Source of the DNA: Acidobacteriota bacterium | GTDB taxonomy: Bacteria; Acidobacteriota; Vicinamibacteria; Vicinamibacterales; SCN-69-37 | DNA: 36,542 nt | Reading direction: 5' to 3' | Assembly: GCA_005799825.1 (NCBI GenBank) | Contig: SYFT01000035.1 | Location: 1-36,542, forward strand | Shown here: positions 34,225 to 36,542 of the stretch, in pieces | Layout of the letters: each line of letters starts with the position of its first letter | Numbering within the stretch: position 1 is the first letter of the stretch | Notes under the pieces: generated by a model | Database searches by the model: none | What the model saw: the letters and a program-made list of their open reading frames with translations, nothing else | Told to the model about the DNA's origin: nothing | Translations under genes and position numbers: made by a program

Positions 34225-34989
34225 GTGGTTGACATAGCGGATGGGTGGCACTGGCGAGAAGAAGCCTGGGGCGCGGCGTTGCAGCAGGACGCGTTAGGCG
34301 CGGTTGCGGCCCACGTGATCACCAGTCGCGCGCTGAACTTCCGGACCCAGCCAGAGGCTGACTATGCCGCGCTGGCGCGCACCTTTGGCCGAAGCGCCGG
34401 AGATGTTGTTCGTGTCACCCAGATGCACGGGCGCGCCATTGTCCACGTACGACCGGGCGAGGACGTTCCAAACGGCATCGAGGCCGACGCCATCATCTCC
34501 ACGGACCCGGCGCGGGTGATCTCGGTTCGCGTCGCCGACTGTGTGCCCGTGCTCATCGCCGACCGTCACCAGCGCGTGGTGGCTGCCGTGCATGCGGGGT
34601 GGAAGGGGACCTGTGCGGCGATTGCCGAGGCGACGGTTGAGGCGATCGCGGCCCAGGACGTGGCGCCGGGTGATCTCGTCGCTGCCATCGGCCCCAGCAT
34701 CGGTTCGTGTTGCTACCAGGTGGATAGCCGTGTCCGTCATTCATTTCTGGCCATGACACCCGATGCGGCGGCGTGGATGGGTGAAGACGGGATGGAGCGC
34801 TGGAAACTTGATCTCTGGCAGGCCAACGTTGATCAACTGGTCCGCGCGGGCATGCGCGAAGACGCGATTCACGTCGCACGCGTGTGCACGGCGGATCACC
34901 TGGACCGCTGCTTCTCGCACCGGGCAGAGGGACCGACTACCGGCCGGATGGTGGCTGCGATTCGCCTTAGGGCGCCGACGCGTTGTTAG
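34225..34989 (+). CDS. YfiH/LACC1-family protein (polyphenol oxidase / purine nucleoside phosphorylase type)
   Basis: The roughly 254-aa product carries the metal-site motifs of the family: QMHGRAIVHV, ADCVPVLIADR with the Cys, VHAGWKGTCAAI with the His, and IGPSIGSCCYQV near the substrate pocket. Members were first called laccase-like and are now known to act on purine nucleosides (adenosine deaminase, phosphorylase activity). In bacteria the gene is often near cell wall genes, as here. Two GTG starts compete: 34216, where GGAG is only one base away, and 34225, with GGAG ten bases away; I prefer the latter. The stop overlaps that of the converging zinc-ribbon gene. Confidence 0.88.
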   Translation: MVDIADGWHWREEAWGAALQQDALGAVAAHVITSRALNFRTQPEADYAALARTFGRSAGDVVRVTQMHGRAIVHVRPGEDVPNGIEADAIISTDPARVISVRVADCVPVLIADRHQRVVAAVHAGWKGTCAAIAEATVEAIAAQDVAPGDLVAAIGPSIGSCCYQVDSRVRHSFLAMTPDAAAWMGEDGMERWKLDLWQANVDQLVRAGMREDAIHVARVCTADHLDRCFSHRAEGPTTGRMVAAIRLRAPTRC

Positions 34990-35738
34990 ATGATTGCGGC
35001 CGGCGCCGGGTCGGCCGGCGCGTTGTGGGCTGGCGGGGCGACGTAGTAGAGGATGCGCTGGCAGCTGTCGCACGGCAGGATGCTGTCGTTGCGACGCACC
35101 TGCTGCTCGATGTGGGGACGCAACCGGACGTGGCAGGCTGTACAGTGGCCGGCTACCATTGCGGCTACGGCCAGACCTTTGCGGCTCTTGACGATTTGAC
35201 CGTACTTCGCCAGCATCTCGGCCGGCACGGCGGGCGTCGCCGCGCTGCGCTGGCTCGCGAGCTGCGCCAGCTCGGCTTCCAGGGCCCTGCGGTCCACGTT
35301 CATCGCAGCGCGGTCAGCGTCTGAGGCCAGGCGCCGATCGACGAGCACGCCCTCGGCATCTTTCAGGGCACTGTTGAACGAATCGGCCTCGTCCATCAAC
35401 GCGAGGATCTGATCCTCGAGCGCGGACTTGGTGGTCTGGGCCACTTCGATTTCGTGGTTCAGCGCCTGGAATTCCTGGTTGGTTTTGACGGCGGCCTTGT
35501 GTTCCTCGAACTTGGCCATGCGCCCGTCGATAGTCGCCACATCCTTCTCGAGTGTGCGGCGGGCCGCGCCGTTCGCTTCGACCTTCGTCTTGGCCTCGTC
35601 CACCACGGCCTTGGCGGCGGCCACCGCCGCGTCCAAGGCCCGTTCTGCGACGGGCATGTCGTCGATTCGCCTGCGCGCCGCATCGGCGGACGTATCGAGC
35701 GCCTGCAGCGCAATCAGAGAAGTTAAGGCCTCAAGCAT
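34986..35738 (-). CDS. Coiled-coil protein with C4 zinc ribbon (CT398-like)
   Basis: The 250-aa product is a long helical hairpin, rich in Ala, Glu and Lys (about residues 5-180), followed by a C-terminal zinc ribbon. The ligands are the pairs CTAC and CDSC, about 25 residues apart (LPCDSCQRILYY). This matches the widespread bacterial C4-type zinc ribbon family typified by chlamydial CT398, whose role is unclear but may involve nucleic acid or secretion partners. A GGGAGG lies 14 bases before the ATG, which is rather far. The gene follows the tRNA on the same strand by 31 nt. Confidence 0.85.
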   Translation of the reverse strand: MLEALTSLIALQALDTSADAARRRIDDMPVAERALDAAVAAAKAVVDEAKTKVEANGAARRTLEKDVATIDGRMAKFEEHKAAVKTNQEFQALNHEIEVAQTTKSALEDQILALMDEADSFNSALKDAEGVLVDRRLASDADRAAMNVDRRALEAELAQLASQRSAATPAVPAEMLAKYGQIVKSRKGLAVAAMVAGHCTACHVRLRPHIEQQVRRNDSILPCDSCQRILYYVAPPAHNAPADPAPAAII

Positions 35739-35769
35739 GAACGCCTATCTTACCTCCCGGACAATGTAA

Positions 35770-35842
35770 TGGGCCCTCCAGGACTCGAACCTGGAACCAA
35801 CCGGTTATGAGCCGGCCGCTCTAACCATTGAGCTAAGGGCCC
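35770..35842 (-). tRNA. tRNA with CAU anticodon, probably tRNA-Ile2 (lysidine type)
   Basis: Read on the minus strand, a full cloverleaf forms: acceptor GGGCCC/GGGCCC, a D arm with AGCTCAATGGTTAGAGC, anticodon stem GCCGG/CCGGT around loop CTCATAA, and a T arm with GGTTCGAGTCC. The anticodon is CAT. The D arm, the UUGGU variable region and the acceptor start resemble E. coli tRNA-Ile2 more than elongator tRNA-Met, so C34 is probably changed to lysidine by TilS to read AUA. The discriminator is A, and the 3' CCA is not encoded. Confidence 0.85.
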
Positions 35843-35851
35843 ACATTATCC

Positions 35852-35922
35852 ATGGGGCAATGGGGCAGTGGCCACGCTCCGCAACCGCCGCCTCATTGCC
35901 TCATTGCCTCATTGGCCCATTC
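35852..35922. repeat. Inverted tandem 8-mers between tRNA and rpoD
   Basis: The left part is ATGGGGCA twice (35852-35867). The right part is CCTCATTG three times (35891-35914) plus a degenerate fourth copy. The right unit is close to the reverse complement of the left, so the region can fold; in a plus-strand RNA the mismatches become G-U pairs. It fills the gap downstream of the rpoD stop. Confidence 0.65.
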
Positions 35923-35936
35923 CTGAAGAGCGCCAA

Positions 35937-36416
35937 TCAGCGCCCTTCTAGGAAGGGTTTGAGCCTCCGACTCCGCGACGGGTGGCGCAGCTTTCGCAGC
36001 GCTTTCGCTTCGATCTGCCGAATCCTTTCACGCGTGACCGCGAAGCTCTGGCCGACCTCCTCGAGGGTGTGTTCGGAGCCTTCGCCCACGCCAAACCGCA
36101 TCTTGATAACCCGTTCTTCGCGCGGCGTGAGCGTGCGCAGCACGGAGTCGGTCTGTTCCTTCAAGTTGAGATTGATCACTGACTCGGCCGGCGACAACAC
36201 GTTGGTGTCGGGGATGAAGTCGCCTAGATGCGAATCTTCCTCTTCACCAATCGGCGTCTCGAGCGAGATGGGTTCCTGCGCAATCTTCAGGACCTTGCGG
36301 ACCTTCGACACCGGAATGTCCATGCGCTTCGCAATCTCTTCCGAGGTTGGCTCGCGGCCCAGTTCCTGGACAAGTGCCCGCGACGTGCGGATGAGCTTGT
36401 TGATGGTTTCGATCAT
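35937..36416 (-). CDS. rpoD: RpoD (primary sigma70), C-terminal part only
   Basis: The visible 159 codons match regions 3 and 4 of the primary sigma factor closely. [20 protein letters not shown] is the start of region 3.0, [20 protein letters not shown] is region 3.2, and [18 protein letters not shown], then [20 protein letters not shown], is region 4 with its helix-turn-helix, ending [18 protein letters not shown]. Upstream of the Met encoded at 36416, the frame stays open to the window edge region but no longer resembles sigma: region 2 and the usual RIPVH before MIETINK are absent. The gene is therefore broken here, by rearrangement or chimeric assembly. Confidence 0.88.
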   Translation of the reverse strand: MIETINKLIRTSRALVQELGREPTSEEIAKRMDIPVSKVRKVLKIAQEPISLETPIGEEEDSHLGDFIPDTNVLSPAESVINLNLKEQTDSVLRTLTPREERVIKMRFGVGEGSEHTLEEVGQSFAVTRERIRQIEAKALRKLRHPSRSRRLKPFLEGR

Positions 36417-36420
36417 GTCC

Positions 36421-36542
36421 ATCGATGCGCAGTCGGGCAACTTCCGCGTCACCGTGCGCCTGGAACCGCGCACGAGCGAGGATGCACGCACGCCGCTGCT
36501 GCCCGGCATGCTGGTGCGGCTTTCGATCGTCAACGAGCGTCA
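36421..36542 (+). CDS. Fragment resembling an RND/HlyD-type efflux adaptor (MFP)
   Basis: On the plus strand the last 122 nt read, without a stop, [14 protein letters not shown] then [15 protein letters not shown]. This is the beta-barrel segment typical of membrane fusion proteins of RND efflux pumps (compare the V-D-x-x-S-G-T-x-x-V and L-x-P-G-M-x-V-x-V pattern). Third codon positions are strongly G or C, as in the real genes here. No start exists; the piece begins at the junction with the sigma factor and runs off the window. It is cut at both ends. Confidence 0.6.
   Translation, partial: MDAQSGNFRVTVRLEPRTSEDARTPLLPGMLVRLSIVNER

Noticed and set aside
35770-35842. Elongator tRNA-Met
   Set aside because: The anticodon fits, but the D arm, variable region and acceptor start resemble tRNA-Ile2 more closely; a tool that scores CAU isotypes could settle it.
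36417-36533. 39-residue N-terminal extension of the sigma factor as a real protein start
   Set aside because: It bears no similarity to sigma factors, and the opposite strand codes for a convincing adaptor fragment.

Overview
This is a high-GC bacterial chromosome segment with two large, divergently transcribed gene blocks. A run of surface-glycan genes lies on the minus strand (1-15043), and a nearly complete division and cell wall (dcw) cluster lies on the plus strand (15231-31719). A mixed housekeeping tail follows (31933-36542). MurE carries the DNPR motif of meso-diaminopimelate ligases, and the division PBP has a C-terminal PASTA domain. I infer a Gram-negative-type, GC-rich organism, plausibly an Acidobacteriota (Vicinamibacteria-like) genome, possibly from a metagenome. 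No 16S rRNA is present and I could run no search, so the taxonomy is tentative.

Glycan block, in transcription order from 15043 down to 1: a GT4 glycosyltransferase, two GT2 polyprenyl-phosphate-sugar-type transferases, an SGNH/GDSL membrane protein, a 378-nt gap, a GT39-like membrane protein, two decayed genes (a membrane protein and a GT2), a second GT4, a third GT2, an SDR epimerase/dehydratase, a DegT-type sugar aminotransferase, an 829-aa polytopic membrane protein, a GT9 heptosyltransferase-like protein, and an unknown gene cut by the left edge. Most neighbours overlap or nearly touch, which suggests one or two operons making and assembling a surface polysaccharide or lipid-linked glycan.

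Dcw block: mraZ, rsmH, ftsL-like, ftsI, murE, murF, mraY, murD, ftsW, murG, murC, ftsQ, ftsA, ftsZ. A good sigma70 promoter is followed by three TGGA boxes with 10-bp period just before mraZ, which looks like MraZ autoregulation. Most junctions are 1-4 nt overlaps. The murB and ddl genes often found between murC and ftsQ are absent. The rsmH reading frame keeps its conserved N-terminal motif only if it starts at a CTG that overlaps the mraZ stop.

Tail: a B12-binding radical SAM protein, a small unknown protein, a YfiH/LACC1-type protein, a zinc-ribbon coiled-coil protein, a tRNA with anticodon CAU that looks like tRNA-Ile2, and the 3' part of rpoD. At about 36417-36420 the sigma factor sequence stops abruptly at the start of region 3. 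The remaining 122 nt encode, on the opposite strand, a fragment resembling an RND/HlyD-type efflux adaptor. This is a rearrangement or, more likely, an assembly chimera.

I found no phage, CRISPR array, transposase or obvious new defence system. The strongest unusual signals are the rpoD/adaptor junction, the pair of decayed glycan genes, the CTG start of rsmH, an SDR with Asn in place of its catalytic Tyr, and a set of intergenic inverted repeats built from 7-8 nt units.
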